A DNA stretch of 64,000 nucleotides from Halanaerobiaceae bacterium (lineage in GTDB: Bacteria; Bacillota; Halanaerobiia; Halanaerobiales; Halarsenatibacteraceae), in contig PWDW01000190.1 in the NCBI GenBank assembly GCA_003553225.1, positions 1 to 64,000 on the forward strand. The letters run 5' to 3'. The notes beneath the pieces were generated by a model. That model did no database searches and had not been told where the DNA came from. It saw only the letters and a program-made list of their open reading frames with translations. The number at the start of each line of letters is the position of its first letter. Within the stretch, counting starts at the first letter, position 1. This document shows positions 26,554 through 35,564 of this stretch, piece by piece. Both the position numbers and the translations under genes were made by a program.

Positions 26554-27351
26554 ATGCAGTTTCCCTATCAAAGATGGTATAAAGCATTACAGGTTAGAAC
26601 ATCAAGACGAAAATTCACGGACAGGACACTTGAAAAAAATAAACTGGAAAATCTTAGAGGCACAGCAGAAAAACTAAATGAACATTTTTCCGGCAGCAGA
26701 ATAATTGTTTTAGAACATGGTTTTGATGAAATCCGCCAGAATTTTGTCGGATCCTATGGAATTGTTTCTGGGGCTGACAGCTATGCCGTTATTATGGGGA
26801 AAACCCGGGAAGAAAATTTTCAGGTACAGAGCGGGCAGGCCGGAGAGGCCTTTATTCTGGAAGCAACAGCTCTGGATATTGACACCTGCTGGCTGGGAGG
26901 TTTTTTTGAACCCCAGAAAGTAAAACAGGACATAAATCTCGCCGAAAATGAAAAAATTCTGGCCGTAACTCCACTTGGTTATGCCCGAGATCGAACATCT
27001 ATAACCGAAAAAATACTGTCCAAAATTCTAAAAAGTAAAGATCGTAAACCTCTTCAGGAACTCTGTCTGGGGGATTCACTGGAGCAGGCCAAAGTCTGGA
27101 TGAAAACCGCGTTTGAAGCAGCCAGACTGGCCCCCTCCACGGCCAACCTCCAGCCCTGGAAATTTGCCGTAGAAGATAATGGAATCACTGTTTTGTCAAC
27201 CGAAGATAAAGAACGTCATGGGGCATCACCTTATCTGGACTGTGGAGTTGCCTTAATGCATCTGATTATAGGAGCCGGCACAGAAGACATTGAAGTTACA
27301 GTAAAATATCTTGAACCCCCCAGGGTGGCCTATATAGAACCTGCTGATTAA
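26554..27351 (+). CDS. Nitroreductase-like flavoprotein (TM1586 type)
   Basis: A 265-residue protein with the nitroreductase start RTSRRKFTDRTLE (FMN phosphate-binding Arg/Ser) and two similar halves, typical of the TM1586-like group in which both halves of the FMN-binding dimer are fused. ALDIDTCWLGGFF and ARLAPSTANLQPWKF are the diagnostic blocks of half one and half two. The substrate is unknown; relatives reduce quinones or nitro compounds with NAD(P)H. It overlaps the converging aldo/keto reductase by 4 bases at their stops. Confidence 0.8.
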   Translation: MQFPYQRWYKALQVRTSRRKFTDRTLEKNKLENLRGTAEKLNEHFSGSRIIVLEHGFDEIRQNFVGSYGIVSGADSYAVIMGKTREENFQVQSGQAGEAFILEATALDIDTCWLGGFFEPQKVKQDINLAENEKILAVTPLGYARDRTSITEKILSKILKSKDRKPLQELCLGDSLEQAKVWMKTAFEAARLAPSTANLQPWKFAVEDNGITVLSTEDKERHGASPYLDCGVALMHLIIGAGTEDIEVTVKYLEPPRVAYIEPAD

Positions 27352-28130
27352 TGATTTTGTTCTCTGGTATCAAGGAATTTTTTTACTTCTGCTGGAAGTT
27401 CCCAGCCGAATATATCCATATTTTCTTTTATATGTTCTTTAGAAGTGGCTTTGGGAATAGCAATTACATCTTTATCAATTATCCATTTTAATGTCAGCTG
27501 TACCACACTGTGATCATATTTCTCACTTAACCGGGCCAGTTCTTGGTCATCAAAAATTCCCCCCCGGGCCAGAGGACTGTAGGCTGTAACTGAAATATCA
27601 TTCTTTTGACATAAATTCATCAATTCTTTCGGATAATGATAAGGATGAAACTTAATCTGATTATTCACAACATCTACGGAACTCTCTGCAAAAACTTCGT
27701 CCAGATGCTCTTTCATAAAATTACTGACCCCTATGTTCTTAACCAGACCACGTTCTTTGAGTTCCTGCATGGCCTCCAGGGTTTCGGCAGCCGGAACTTC
27801 TTCTACAGGCCAGTGAATTAACAGCAGGTCAATATAATCAACAGCAAGCTCTTCTAAAAATTGCTCTCCGGAAGCAATAACATCATCATATTCATGGCTG
27901 TCATTCCAGACCTTGGTGGTGAGAAAAATATCCTCACGATCCACACCTGAATCCTTAATCCCCCGGGCCACCTGCCTGTGATTACCATATATCTTTGCAG
28001 TATCAATATGTCTGTACCCGAGATCAAGAGCAGTTCTTACACCCTTTATACAGTCATCACCTTTTAACTCCCAGGTACCCAGACCCAAAAGAGGCATCAA
28101 ATCTCCTGAACTTAATTCTATTGATTTCAT
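27348..28130 (-). CDS. Aldo/keto reductase, AKR5-like
   Basis: A 260-residue cytosolic NADPH-dependent reductase related to 2,5-diketo-gluconate and methylglyoxal reductases. The tetrad is visible in DLGYRHIDTAKIYGNH (Asp, Tyr), TKVWN (Lys) and LLIHWP (His). KNIGVSNF, VTAYSPLARGG and VIAIPKATSKEHIKEN (2'-phosphate binding) follow. It belongs to a different subfamily from the reductase at 285-1235. GGGAGAATT precedes the ATG. Confidence 0.92.
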   Translation of the reverse strand: MKSIELSSGDLMPLLGLGTWELKGDDCIKGVRTALDLGYRHIDTAKIYGNHRQVARGIKDSGVDREDIFLTTKVWNDSHEYDDVIASGEQFLEELAVDYIDLLLIHWPVEEVPAAETLEAMQELKERGLVKNIGVSNFMKEHLDEVFAESSVDVVNNQIKFHPYHYPKELMNLCQKNDISVTAYSPLARGGIFDDQELARLSEKYDHSVVQLTLKWIIDKDVIAIPKATSKEHIKENMDIFGWELPAEVKKFLDTREQNH

Positions 28131-28265
28131 AATTCTCCCTCCATTTAATTAAAGATATGGTTGTAAGTTAAAGTTACTGAAAAGATTATTTTTATTAAAA
28201 AGAATATTTTTTATTTAGAACTGCTATCATTTTAAAGCAGTTTATATAAAAATGCTGTAAAGGAT

Positions 28266-29300
28266 TTACATATCGTTGTTTGCATTGTCTGCTGTTTCAG
28301 TTTTTGTAGCCTGAGGTAAAGGGGTCTGGTCAAACATTTCTTTAATGCCTCCCAGAGAACCCATGATTCCACTGACTTCATAGGGTAAGTAAACAACCTT
28401 ATCACTGTCTTTATCAGCCATATTATGAAAAGTTTCGATATATTTCTGGGCAATCAGATACTGAGCGGGGTCTCCTCCCTGCTGTGAAACTGCCGAACCT
28501 ATACTCTCCACAGCTTTAGCTTCTCCCCGCGCTTCCTTTTCCCGGGCCTTTTGACTGGCTTCTGCCAGCAGAATACGAGCTTCTTTTTCTCCCCGGGCTT
28601 CATTAATTGCTGCCTCCCGCACCCCTTCAGATTTGAGAATATCAGATTTTTTCTGTCCTTCTGCTTTTAAAATAGCAGCTCTGCGGTCTCTTTCCGCCCT
28701 CATCTGTTTTTCCATAGCCTCTTTTATATCTTCCGGAGGAATAATGTCTTTTAGTTCTACCCGATTAATCTTAACCCCCCATTTATCTGCTGCTTCATCA
28801 AGAATACTGGCCAGAGTTGAGTTAATATCATCCCGGGAGGTAAGTGTCTTATCCAGTTCCATCTCTCCAATCACATTGCGAAGTGTGGTCTGAGTCAATT
28901 TCTTGATAGCTTCCGGCAAATTCGAAATTTCATAGACAGCATGCTGGGGATCTGTGACCTGAAAATAAAGCATGGCATCAATTTTAATGGCCACATTATC
29001 CTCGGTAATCACATTCTGCTGGGGAAAATCATAAACCGTCTCCCTCAGGTCAATCCTTTCAATCGTTTCTCTTTTGACGACCCGTTCTCCCTCTTCATCT
29101 TCGGTTACAAACTCCCAGTGAATTTTCTGGGGCCTTTCAAAAATAGGCCAAATAATGTTAATCCCCGGCTCCAGAATTCGGTTAAATCTGCCCAGCCTTT
29201 CTATCACCATAGCCTCAGCCTGATTTACTATAATTAATCCTTTTATCAAATAAATAAGAAATCCCAGCACGATTAATCCGATTATAATCCACAGTTCCAT
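28266..29300 (-). CDS. SPFH/Band-7 membrane protein, QmcA/stomatin-like
   Basis: A 344-residue protein with one N-terminal transmembrane helix (about 3-27), an SPFH domain (QAEAMVIERLGRF... to RVELKDIIPPEDI), and a long coiled-coil rich in Ala, Glu, Arg and Lys (about 190-270). This is the QmcA/slipin layout, which makes large membrane-bound assemblies. A NfeD-like partner usually adjoins such genes but none is here. AAAGGAGG precedes the ATG. Confidence 0.9.
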   Translation of the reverse strand: MELWIIIGLIVLGFLIYLIKGLIIVNQAEAMVIERLGRFNRILEPGINIIWPIFERPQKIHWEFVTEDEEGERVVKRETIERIDLRETVYDFPQQNVITEDNVAIKIDAMLYFQVTDPQHAVYEISNLPEAIKKLTQTTLRNVIGEMELDKTLTSRDDINSTLASILDEAADKWGVKINRVELKDIIPPEDIKEAMEKQMRAERDRRAAILKAEGQKKSDILKSEGVREAAINEARGEKEARILLAEASQKAREKEARGEAKAVESIGSAVSQQGGDPAQYLIAQKYIETFHNMADKDSDKVVYLPYEVSGIMGSLGGIKEMFDQTPLPQATKTETADNANNDM

Positions 29301-29403
29301 TTACCGAACCTCCTTTTACATATGTACTACTAATAATAATTCAATAAAAAGGCTTCTTCTTCCTGCTTTTTTAAAAATATATAATCTACTGTAAGTAAAT
29401 AAT

Positions 29404-29430
29404 CCGGCCCCCTCAGCAGAAAAAGGCCGG
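29404..29430 (-). terminator. Candidate terminator after the peroxiredoxin gene
   Basis: CCGGCC and GGCCGG can pair around a 15-base loop. On the minus strand ATTATTTAC follows, a weak T tract. It lies 130 bases beyond the peroxiredoxin stop; the plus direction has a better T tract (AATTTTT) but no gene. Confidence 0.4.
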
Positions 29431-29557
29431 AATTTTTACCTGTAATTATTTTATTGTTAAGTTTCTATACTATTTTATTTTAAAGTTTCTATACTGCTGC
29501 AGAACTGCTGCAGACCATCTGGGGCTCGATTCTGTAAAATGATTTCAGCCCTAATTT

Positions 29558-30022
29558 TCACAAACCCTTAATTTCCGAAATTATTTCTTCCATATCGGGT
29601 AATTCTCCAATATCGTATATTTTTTTGTATAAAATATCTCCCTGTTTATTCAAAATGATATTGGCTCTTTCGGAAATACCATCCTGCTTACGGAAAATAT
29701 TAATTTTCTGGGCCAGATCGCCATGGGGCCAAAAATCAGAAACAAGCCTGGTGTTCTCTAAACCGAGCTCTTCGGCCCAGGCTTTTTTAGTTGGTACCGG
29801 ATCAACACTTATTCCGAAGGCCACAGTATCCAGTTCTCTAAATGCTTTGTAATTTCTTTCCAGAGATTTCATCTGAGATGCACAGGTACCGGTCCAGGCC
29901 AGGGGATGAAAGGAGAGTAAGATGTAGTTTCCATCCACTTCAGAAAGCTTAATTTGCTTATCTTCATGGGTGGTCAAAACAGTGTCCTCAGTATTTACAT
30001 ATTTGCTTTTACTATCTCTCAT
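29558..30022 (-). CDS. Peroxiredoxin (AhpC/TSA-BCP type)
   Basis: A 154-residue thiol peroxidase. FHPLAWTGTCASQMKSLE holds the peroxidatic Cys in the Pxx(x)TxxC pattern; this Cys is the only one in the protein, so it is a one-Cys type with no visible resolving Cys. The ATG at 30022 has AAGAGGTG before it, and is preferred to the GTG three codons earlier. It removes peroxides in the cytoplasm. A possible promoter lies 340 bases upstream. Confidence 0.88.
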   Translation of the reverse strand: MRDSKSKYVNTEDTVLTTHEDKQIKLSEVDGNYILLSFHPLAWTGTCASQMKSLERNYKAFRELDTVAFGISVDPVPTKKAWAEELGLENTRLVSDFWPHGDLAQKINIFRKQDGISERANIILNKQGDILYKKIYDIGELPDMEEIISEIKGL

Positions 30023-30031
30023 TTTTATCAC

Positions 30032-30357
30032 CTCTTAATTTTCAAATAGTTAAATAACCTGTAATGCTGAATTAATTTAGACTTTTCAATGTTTTAAATT
30101 GTCATGTTCTCATAATAATGTAGGACCTCAAACCAGCTATGGATTCAAATTATGTGGGAGAATTGACGCTTTTTCAAAAATTTCATTTATACAGCTCACC
30201 TATATTTACTGTTTTAAGCAGTATATTAACTACCATCAGGTTATTTATTAATTTTATCCTTTTAAAACTTATTATTTTTTATCATTTTTTATTCATTTTT
30301 TATAATTCATTATTATACTGGACATTACACCAACAACAATTAATAATTATTATTAAA
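30032..30357. other. AT-rich leader or spacer without a gene
   Basis: About 330 bases of very AT-rich sequence between the promoter at 30358-30386 and the peroxiredoxin start. A plus-strand frame across it encodes only low-complexity Phe/Ile/Leu and is not credible. If the promoter is used, this is a long untranslated leader. Confidence 0.4.
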
Positions 30358-30386
30358 ATAATATCATTCCTGAGCATTTTTGTCAA
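30358..30386 (-). promoter_or_regulatory. Sigma-A-like promoter after the csp terminator
   Basis: On the minus strand TTGACA (30381-30386), a 17-base spacer, and TATTAT (30358-30363). It begins 9 bases past the terminator of the cold-shock gene and would transcribe towards the peroxiredoxin gene. Confidence 0.55.
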
Positions 30387-30394
30387 GTATAGTT

Positions 30395-30428
30395 CAAAAA
30401 CAAACCCCGCTCCTTTAAGGAAACGGGG
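30395..30428 (-). terminator. Terminator of the cold-shock gene
   Basis: CCCCG...CGGGG hairpin with an inner TCCTT/AAGGA stem, followed on the minus strand by TTTGTTTTTG. It lies about 40 bases past the csp stop. Confidence 0.8.
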
Positions 30429-30466
30429 ATTTATTGCATATATGATATTATACAATATTTTTTTGC

Positions 30467-30670
30467 CTAAACACTAACTACGTTTTCTGCCTGTTCTCCT
30501 TTGTCACCTTCAACTATCTCAAATTCTACTTCATCACCTTCGGAAAGGCTTTTGAAACCATCTTCCTGAATTGACGAAAAGTGTACAAATACATCGTCGC
30601 CATCTTCTCTTTCAATGAAACCATAACCTTTTTGGTCATCAAACCATTTTACTGTTCCTGTGTAGATCAT
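30467..30670 (-). CDS. csp: Cold-shock protein, CspA family
   Basis: A 67-residue single cold-shock domain that binds RNA and single-stranded DNA. The RNP1 motif KGYGFIE and RNP2 motif DVFVHF are present, as is the usual MxTGTVKWF start. The protein is strongly acidic. AGGAGG precedes the ATG; a promoter and a 60-base leader lie upstream and a terminator downstream, so it is a single-gene unit. Confidence 0.97.
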   Translation of the reverse strand: MIYTGTVKWFDDQKGYGFIEREDGDDVFVHFSSIQEDGFKSLSEGDEVEFEIVEGDKGEQAENVVSV

Positions 30671-30737
30671 TATAATTTATTCCTCCTAGATTTTTTAACA
30701 TGAGCAAGTAAAACCTGTATTTATGCTCACTGGACAT

Positions 30738-30766
30738 AGTATGTCATACTTTCATTACTTTGTCAA
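30738..30766 (-). promoter_or_regulatory. Promoter of the cold-shock gene
   Basis: On the minus strand TTGACA (30761-30766), a 17-base spacer, and CATACT (30738-30743). Transcription would start near 30731, giving a leader of about 60 bases. Confidence 0.65.
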
Positions 30767-30872
30767 GGATAAAATTTTATTTTTTTCATTTTTGTGCTTT
30801 TTGGGTTCTGATAATGACTGTTTTTTTAAAAAAACCAATAGACCGTTCTATCTGCTATTTTAAAAAACAGTC

Positions 30873-30901
30873 AAAAAAAGCCCCCACCTAACTCCGGGGG
30901 C
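30873..30901 (-). terminator. Terminator of the SurA-like gene
   Basis: GCCCCC pairs with GGGGGC around a 10-base loop; on the minus strand eight bases, nearly all Ts, follow. It lies about 90 bases past the SurA-like gene's stop. The 320 bases 30671-30992 hold only this terminator and the csp promoter. Confidence 0.8.
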
Positions 30902-30992
30902 CCTGGTTTGTTCTTTGTTTTAATTGGACTTAACTGTACTTAATTGGAATGTACTTGAAAATATTAAATCCAAACTTGATATTTAGGGCAGC

Positions 30993-31727
30993 TTAAAATC
31001 CAAACGGCATTCCGGCTGCTGAATCATCTATATCTCTGAGAACTTCTTCATGTATTACGATCTCAGCATCTTCTTTTAAATCTGCCAGATAATTTTCAAA
31101 ATCCTCTCTCTGCTGCAGCTGCTGCTGCTGAAGAGCCTCCTGATCCAGTTCTTCATCAGTTTCTCCCAGAACATGCTCTTCAAGCAGGATTTCAACCTTA
31201 AGATCAGCATCACGCAGAATCAGTTCCTTCAGATCATCACTGGTTTGAATATCTTCATCAGGAATATTCTGATTTATCTGCTGCAGAAATTCTTCCTCAG
31301 ACAGGCCCTGCTGCTCACGCTGCATTTCCAGCTGTTCTTCAATCTGAGCATAATATTCATCTTCCTGTTCTTCGGTAACAACAATACCTTCCTCATCGGC
31401 TTTCTGTCTCAAAAGCTCCATGGGTATTAATTCTTCTTCCAGAAGTTCTCTGCGATATTCAAAAAGAAATTCCCGTCCAGCTTCCGACTGCAGCAAAAAA
31501 CCGGCAAATTGTGGATTCATCTGCTGGAGCTGCATTACTAACTGCTGAACTCCGGCTCTCTGTTCAAGTTCCTGTAATGTTATCTCCACAGTATTTACCT
31601 CAGCCACCGGCTGGTTCATATCCGGGGCACCCATTCCAAAATCCATCTGCCCCATAACAGAAGCAGAAATCAATAAAAAAGCCGCAGTAAACAGTGCTAA
31701 ATACTTAAATTTCATAAATAAAATCAT
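30993..31727 (-). CDS. Exported SurA_N-like chaperone domain protein
   Basis: A 244-residue protein with a signal peptide (FKYLALFTAAFLLISASVMG) and then a helical, Gln/Glu-rich domain. The order PVAEVNTVEITLQELEQR, EFLFEYRRELLEEELI, LLRQKADEEGIVVTEEQ matches the N-terminal SurA/PrsA chaperone domain; there is no rotamase (parvulin) domain. The long glutamine-rich stretches (residues about 128-150 and 195-207) are unusual. The ATG at 31727 is kept, but one four codons on is possible. It probably binds exported unfolded proteins. Confidence 0.75.
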   Translation of the reverse strand: MILFMKFKYLALFTAAFLLISASVMGQMDFGMGAPDMNQPVAEVNTVEITLQELEQRAGVQQLVMQLQQMNPQFAGFLLQSEAGREFLFEYRRELLEEELIPMELLRQKADEEGIVVTEEQEDEYYAQIEEQLEMQREQQGLSEEEFLQQINQNIPDEDIQTSDDLKELILRDADLKVEILLEEHVLGETDEELDQEALQQQQLQQREDFENYLADLKEDAEIVIHEEVLRDIDDSAAGMPFGF

Positions 31728-32091
31728 TTCCCCTTTCTATAATTAACATTTTTTGGCCTTCTATATCTTATTTTAACAATAATTTGTGATGAAATTGTGA
31801 TAAATTAATTATAATTACATTTGAATAATCTTAAAAAAAATTAAAAACAAAACAGATTTTAAACTCTCTATCAACCTCCTTATTGCTGCCGGGCTCATTT
31901 TTACCTGTTCTTTTAGCAGGAATAATTTAATCTTTTTTTGCAGCCCAAAAGAACCCATTTTTTATCTCCGTAAAATCCACATTTTAATTATACCTTTAAT
32001 AGGCTTCTATTACAAGCATTTTTCGGAGATATTATAAAATTAATCTGCTATTTCTATTATATTGGGAATATTTTATGTATTTGGGATTAGA

Positions 32092-32154
32092 ACATTTGTC
32101 CACCCCACTCCAATATTACATTTTATGTTGAAAATACAGGAGAAGGACAAATGT
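32092..32154. repeat. Inverted-repeat hairpin (family C, copy 2)
   Basis: ACATTTGTCC (32092-32101) pairs with GGACAAATGT (32145-32154) around a 43-base loop. The arm sequence and overall size resemble 16578-16652, pointing to a repeated element. Confidence 0.6.
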
Positions 32155-32299
32155 AAAAATATTTACTAATGGAATAATACTTAATAAGAACCATTTATAC
32201 TTCTGTAAAGCGGTAAAATGTCTTCCTTACATATTTTTTAATTATTTGAACAAGCAAATTCCTGATGTTTAAAATTAATTTTAATATAAATATAGTTGC

Positions 32300-32392
32300 A
32301 CTGCAAGAAGTCAATTTTAGTTAATTTAAGAAAAATTACTGTCATGACAGCAATAATAAATTGTCAAATCTTAAAATAATATTTTTTCAGGA
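32300..32392 (+). repeat. Palindrome-centred intergenic repeat (family B, copy 2)
   Basis: It begins CTGCAAGAAGTCAATTTTAG and contains CTGTCATGACAG followed by CAATAATAAATT and a CTTAAAATAATA tail. It matches 24379-24475 over most of its length with a few small indels. Confidence 0.75.
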
Positions 32393-32632
32393 TAACCAAA
32401 TATATCATTTCAGAACAAATATACCTGTATAAACTTGAATAAAAATAAATTATTCGATAATATTATATTGGAAAACACTATTTATACAGCTTCAGTGTTA
32501 AGTTTTGATTTATATTGTTTTGCTTTGTACTATTTAATTTGTTATATTTTTTTGCTGACTGTTATGACTGTTAACTATAATTCTGTTAATTATCTTTGAA
32601 AAAATATCCAGTACATAAGGGGAGGAAACAGC

Positions 32633-33835
32633 ATGAATGAAGATATTGAAAAAGCAAAAGAAAAATTCGGACTGCTCTTAGAAGGTCAGCTAAAAAGAAT
32701 CACCAGCATGAAGGCTCAGGGGGACTATATTGATTATAATGAACTAAAACCTATAATCATAGGAATTGTAGGAGGTGATGGTATAGGGCCCACCATCACT
32801 TCTAATGCTCAGGAAGTACTGGAATTTCTCTTACAGGAAGAAATAAGCTCGGGTAAGGTTAAATTTAAGGAAATCGAAGGCTTGACCATTGAAAATAGAG
32901 CTCAGGAATTGAAAGCTATTCCCGAAGACATACTGCAGGAATTAAAAAAATGTCATGTAATTTTAAAAGGACCAACCACCACCCCCCGGGAAGGAGATAA
33001 ATGGCCCAATATTGAAAGTGCCAATGTAGCCATGAGAAAAGAGCTCGACCTTTTTGCCAATGTAAGACCTGTGGAGGTTCCTGAAGAAAACATAAACTGG
33101 ACCTTTTTTAGAGAAAATACAGAAGGAGCCTATGCTCTGGGCAGTGAAGGTATAAATGTGAATGATGACCTGGCGGTAGATTTTAAAGTAACCACAACAG
33201 AAGGCGCCTACCGTATTATAAAAGCCGCCTTTGAATATGCGGACAAAAATGACCTAAAAAGATTAACAGTAGTAACCAAGGCCAATGTAGTTAAAACTAC
33301 TGACGGAAAATTTCTTAATATTGCTCGTGAAGTGGCTGCCGATTATCCGGATATAGAATGGGATGACTGGTATATCGACATCATGACCGCTAAACTGGTG
33401 GATCCCAAACGCAGAAGTGAATTTGAAGTGTTTGTTCTGCCCAACCTTTATGGTGATATACTCACAGATGAGGCTGCTGAATTTCAGGGAGGTGTGGGAA
33501 CTGCCGGGAGTGCCAATATAGGAAAAAAACATGCCATGTTTGAAGCAATCCACGGTTCAGCCCCCCGAATGGTAGAAGAAGGCAGGGCCAAATATGCAGA
33601 CCCCAGCAGCATAACCCGGGCCGGCGCTATGCTGCTCAACCACATTAATTATCCCGGGCAGGCAGAAAAACTAAAAATGGCTCTTGATATTTGCGGTCAG
33701 TATGAGCAAAAAATGAAAGTTACAGGTCGGGATACAGGAGTAACCGGTGAAGAATTTGCCCATTATATCATGGAAACACTCCAGACAGAAAACCTGGCCG
33801 AAAAATACAAAAAACTAAAAAACAAACAGAAATAA
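32633..33835 (+). CDS. icd: Isocitrate dehydrogenase (isocitrate/isopropylmalate family)
   Basis: A 400-residue beta-decarboxylating dehydrogenase. GDGIGPTI is the family's opening motif. SANVAMRKELDLFANVRPV carries the SxNxxxR substrate-binding pattern of isocitrate dehydrogenases rather than the LLxLR pattern of isopropylmalate dehydrogenases; FRENTEGAY, the catalytic Lys in KANVVKTTDG, and NLYGDILTDEAAEFQGGVG metal-binding Asps follow. AIHGSAPRM is the adenine-side motif. The cofactor (NAD or NADP) cannot be fixed by eye. The first 40 residues are an extra helical N-terminus. No leu or gltA/acn genes adjoin. GGGGAGG precedes the ATG. Confidence 0.88.
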   Translation: MNEDIEKAKEKFGLLLEGQLKRITSMKAQGDYIDYNELKPIIIGIVGGDGIGPTITSNAQEVLEFLLQEEISSGKVKFKEIEGLTIENRAQELKAIPEDILQELKKCHVILKGPTTTPREGDKWPNIESANVAMRKELDLFANVRPVEVPEENINWTFFRENTEGAYALGSEGINVNDDLAVDFKVTTTEGAYRIIKAAFEYADKNDLKRLTVVTKANVVKTTDGKFLNIAREVAADYPDIEWDDWYIDIMTAKLVDPKRRSEFEVFVLPNLYGDILTDEAAEFQGGVGTAGSANIGKKHAMFEAIHGSAPRMVEEGRAKYADPSSITRAGAMLLNHINYPGQAEKLKMALDICGQYEQKMKVTGRDTGVTGEEFAHYIMETLQTENLAEKYKKLKNKQK

Positions 33836-33840
33836 TATAA

Positions 33841-34566
33841 CTAATACAATCGAAATTCAGCATTTAAAGAAACATTGATTTCAATATTCTGGGGACTAAT
33901 TGGTGGGGGAGTGGCCGCTGCATCCATGGTTTCCATTCTAAATTCTGTTGGCCTAAAATAACCACGGTCCTCTATATTTAAAGTTATCATCTGGACTTCA
34001 TCGAGGTCCAGATTTTCTTTTATAAAGCCGGCCTTACTTTTAAGACCTAAAAGGGCCTCGGCCAGAACTTCATCCTGGGCAGCACTTTCATCTGACAGCA
34101 TATAGTTCAGGGAAGTAATTCTGTTTGCTCCGGCATTAAAAGAAAGCTCAATTAAGCGGCCAACTTCCTCCAGGACATCTGTTTTCAGGGCAATATTATT
34201 GCTTACCTGATAATAAACCACCCGCTGGCCTTCTTCTTCCCGGGTCCGGGGTGTTACCCTAAAAGAAGTAGTTTCCAGAGAAATAATATTCTCTTCTTCA
34301 AGAGATTCCATTATCTGCTTCATCTTTTGATTATTATTTTCAAAAGCGGCCTCTCTATCGGTATCTTCTGTTTCCACTCCCACAACCAGTCGGGCCCGGT
34401 CCGGATCAAATTCTTTTTGGTGTTCATAACCGAGAGTCAGCCTTAAACCTTCCTGTTCTGCCGGCTGTAGTTCACCTGTAGTTCCCGGGAGCCCGGCTGC
34501 AGCAATAATCCCAATTAAAATAAAAAGCAGCATTAATACCAGGAAAAATATCCCTCTTTTATTCAT
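33841..34566 (-). CDS. SIMPL (DUF541) domain exported protein
   Basis: A 241-residue protein from the ATG at 34566 (GAGAGGTGGAAAAC before it). One N-terminal hydrophobic segment (about 5-25) acts as signal or anchor. The rest fits the SIMPL domain: an RLVVGVETEDTD strand early, repeated ENNNQKMKQIMESLEEEN helix, and an LIELSFNAGANRITSLNY block. Known members form oligomeric envelope proteins of unclear function. It converges with the isocitrate dehydrogenase gene with 5 bases between stops. Confidence 0.8.
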   Translation of the reverse strand: MNKRGIFFLVLMLLFILIGIIAAAGLPGTTGELQPAEQEGLRLTLGYEHQKEFDPDRARLVVGVETEDTDREAAFENNNQKMKQIMESLEEENIISLETTSFRVTPRTREEEGQRVVYYQVSNNIALKTDVLEEVGRLIELSFNAGANRITSLNYMLSDESAAQDEVLAEALLGLKSKAGFIKENLDLDEVQMITLNIEDRGYFRPTEFRMETMDAAATPPPISPQNIEINVSLNAEFRLY

Positions 34567-34604
34567 GTTTTCCACCTCTCTTTTATATTTTACCAAACTT
34601 CTAT

Positions 34605-34870
34605 AAATTTATAGTTCTCCTCCCCGGCCGCTGGAAGATTTAAAAAAATGGCACTATAAGCTGAAATAGATATTTTGCTGTCCTTCCGTTTAATACACAC
34701 AGGACTGTTCAGAATTAGCACTCAAAATTAGCACATATAACATTTCAATGGGCTCTCTTTTCACTTAATCTTCATCTGGCATAACCCAATATTGATTCAG
34801 AGGAGGAATATCACCCCTCATTTCCAGGGAGATGAGGGAGAAAAGACGAAAACCAAAATTGTGGAAATGC
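34605..34870 (+). repeat. Dispersed intergenic repeat (family A, diverged copy)
   Basis: It aligns by eye to 35565-35760: TTCTCCTCCCCGGCCGCTGG against TTCTCCTCCATAACCGTTGG, then ATATTTTGCTGTCCTTCCGT against ACATTTTGCTGCCCCTCATT, and later GGGAGAAAAGACGAAAACC against GAGAAAGAAGACTAATAACG. It fills nearly all the gap between the SIMPL and DJ-1 genes. Confidence 0.65.
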
Positions 34871-34880
34871 TTCCCATATA

Positions 34881-35435
34881 TTAATATTCTCTTACCATCA
34901 TCTTTTCTTTTAAATTATTCACTTCAGCGACCGGTATAAATTCTTCCAGAATTTTAAAGCTGAATTCCAAAGCAACTCCCGGACCCCGGGCTGTAATAAT
35001 ATTACCATCTTTAACAACCCTTTTCTCCTTATAATTACAGGAGGGCATTTGAGCCTCAAAACCAGGATAACTGGTAGCCTTTTTCCCTTTCAGAATACCT
35101 GCTTTTTCTAAAACAATAGGAGCTGCACAGTTAGCGGCCAGCAGACCTCCTGCATTATTTACACTGTTAATTAAATTCAGCAGTATCTTATTTCGCCTTA
35201 AATTGTCCGCTCCCGGCATACCACCCGGAAGCACAATACCCTTAAGCTCACCAGCAGAAATATCTTTGATACTTTTTTCAGCCTTAAATATAATCTCCTT
35301 TGAACCTCTAACTTCAGAATCATCTCCCAGATAACAGGTGACCACCTCTAAATCAGCTCTCCTAAAGATATCTATTGGGGTCACGGCCTCAATTTCTTCC
35401 AGTCCATCAGCAAGAGGTACCATGATCTGTTTCAT
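34881..35435 (-). CDS. DJ-1/PfpI family protein
   Basis: A 184-residue protein from the ATG at 35435 (GGGAGG before it). PLADGLEEIEAVTPIDIFRRA has the conserved Glu that contacts the reactive Cys; LLAANCAAPIVLEKAG holds the nucleophile elbow Cys; KKATSYPGFEAQM and ITARGPGVALEFSFKILE complete the ThiJ/YajL pattern. Family members act as glyoxalase/chaperone-type stress proteins; the exact activity is debated. Confidence 0.9.
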   Translation of the reverse strand: MKQIMVPLADGLEEIEAVTPIDIFRRADLEVVTCYLGDDSEVRGSKEIIFKAEKSIKDISAGELKGIVLPGGMPGADNLRRNKILLNLINSVNNAGGLLAANCAAPIVLEKAGILKGKKATSYPGFEAQMPSCNYKEKRVVKDGNIITARGPGVALEFSFKILEEFIPVAEVNNLKEKMMVREY

Positions 35436-35564
35436 TTTTTTCCCTCCCTTTATTTTGGCAGTTTTCATTTATGATTATGCTGAAAAAAGTCTCTTCTCCA
35501 AAACCCACGATTAAAGTTCATATTGGCTGGATTATCAGAGCTTTTTATCACTCACATTACTAAT

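Larger units (their letters stand above)
31728..32632. other. Long intergenic region with two repeats, no gene
   Basis: About 900 AT-rich bases between divergent genes. It contains a family C hairpin (32092-32154) and a family B repeat (32300-32392). No credible protein or tRNA is seen in either strand. It must hold the promoters of the SurA-like gene and the isocitrate dehydrogenase gene. Confidence 0.6.

Noticed and set aside
30139-30477. 112-codon plus-strand frame rich in Ile, Phe and Leu
   Set aside because: It runs through an AT-rich spacer and the csp terminator, has low complexity and no good ribosome binding site.
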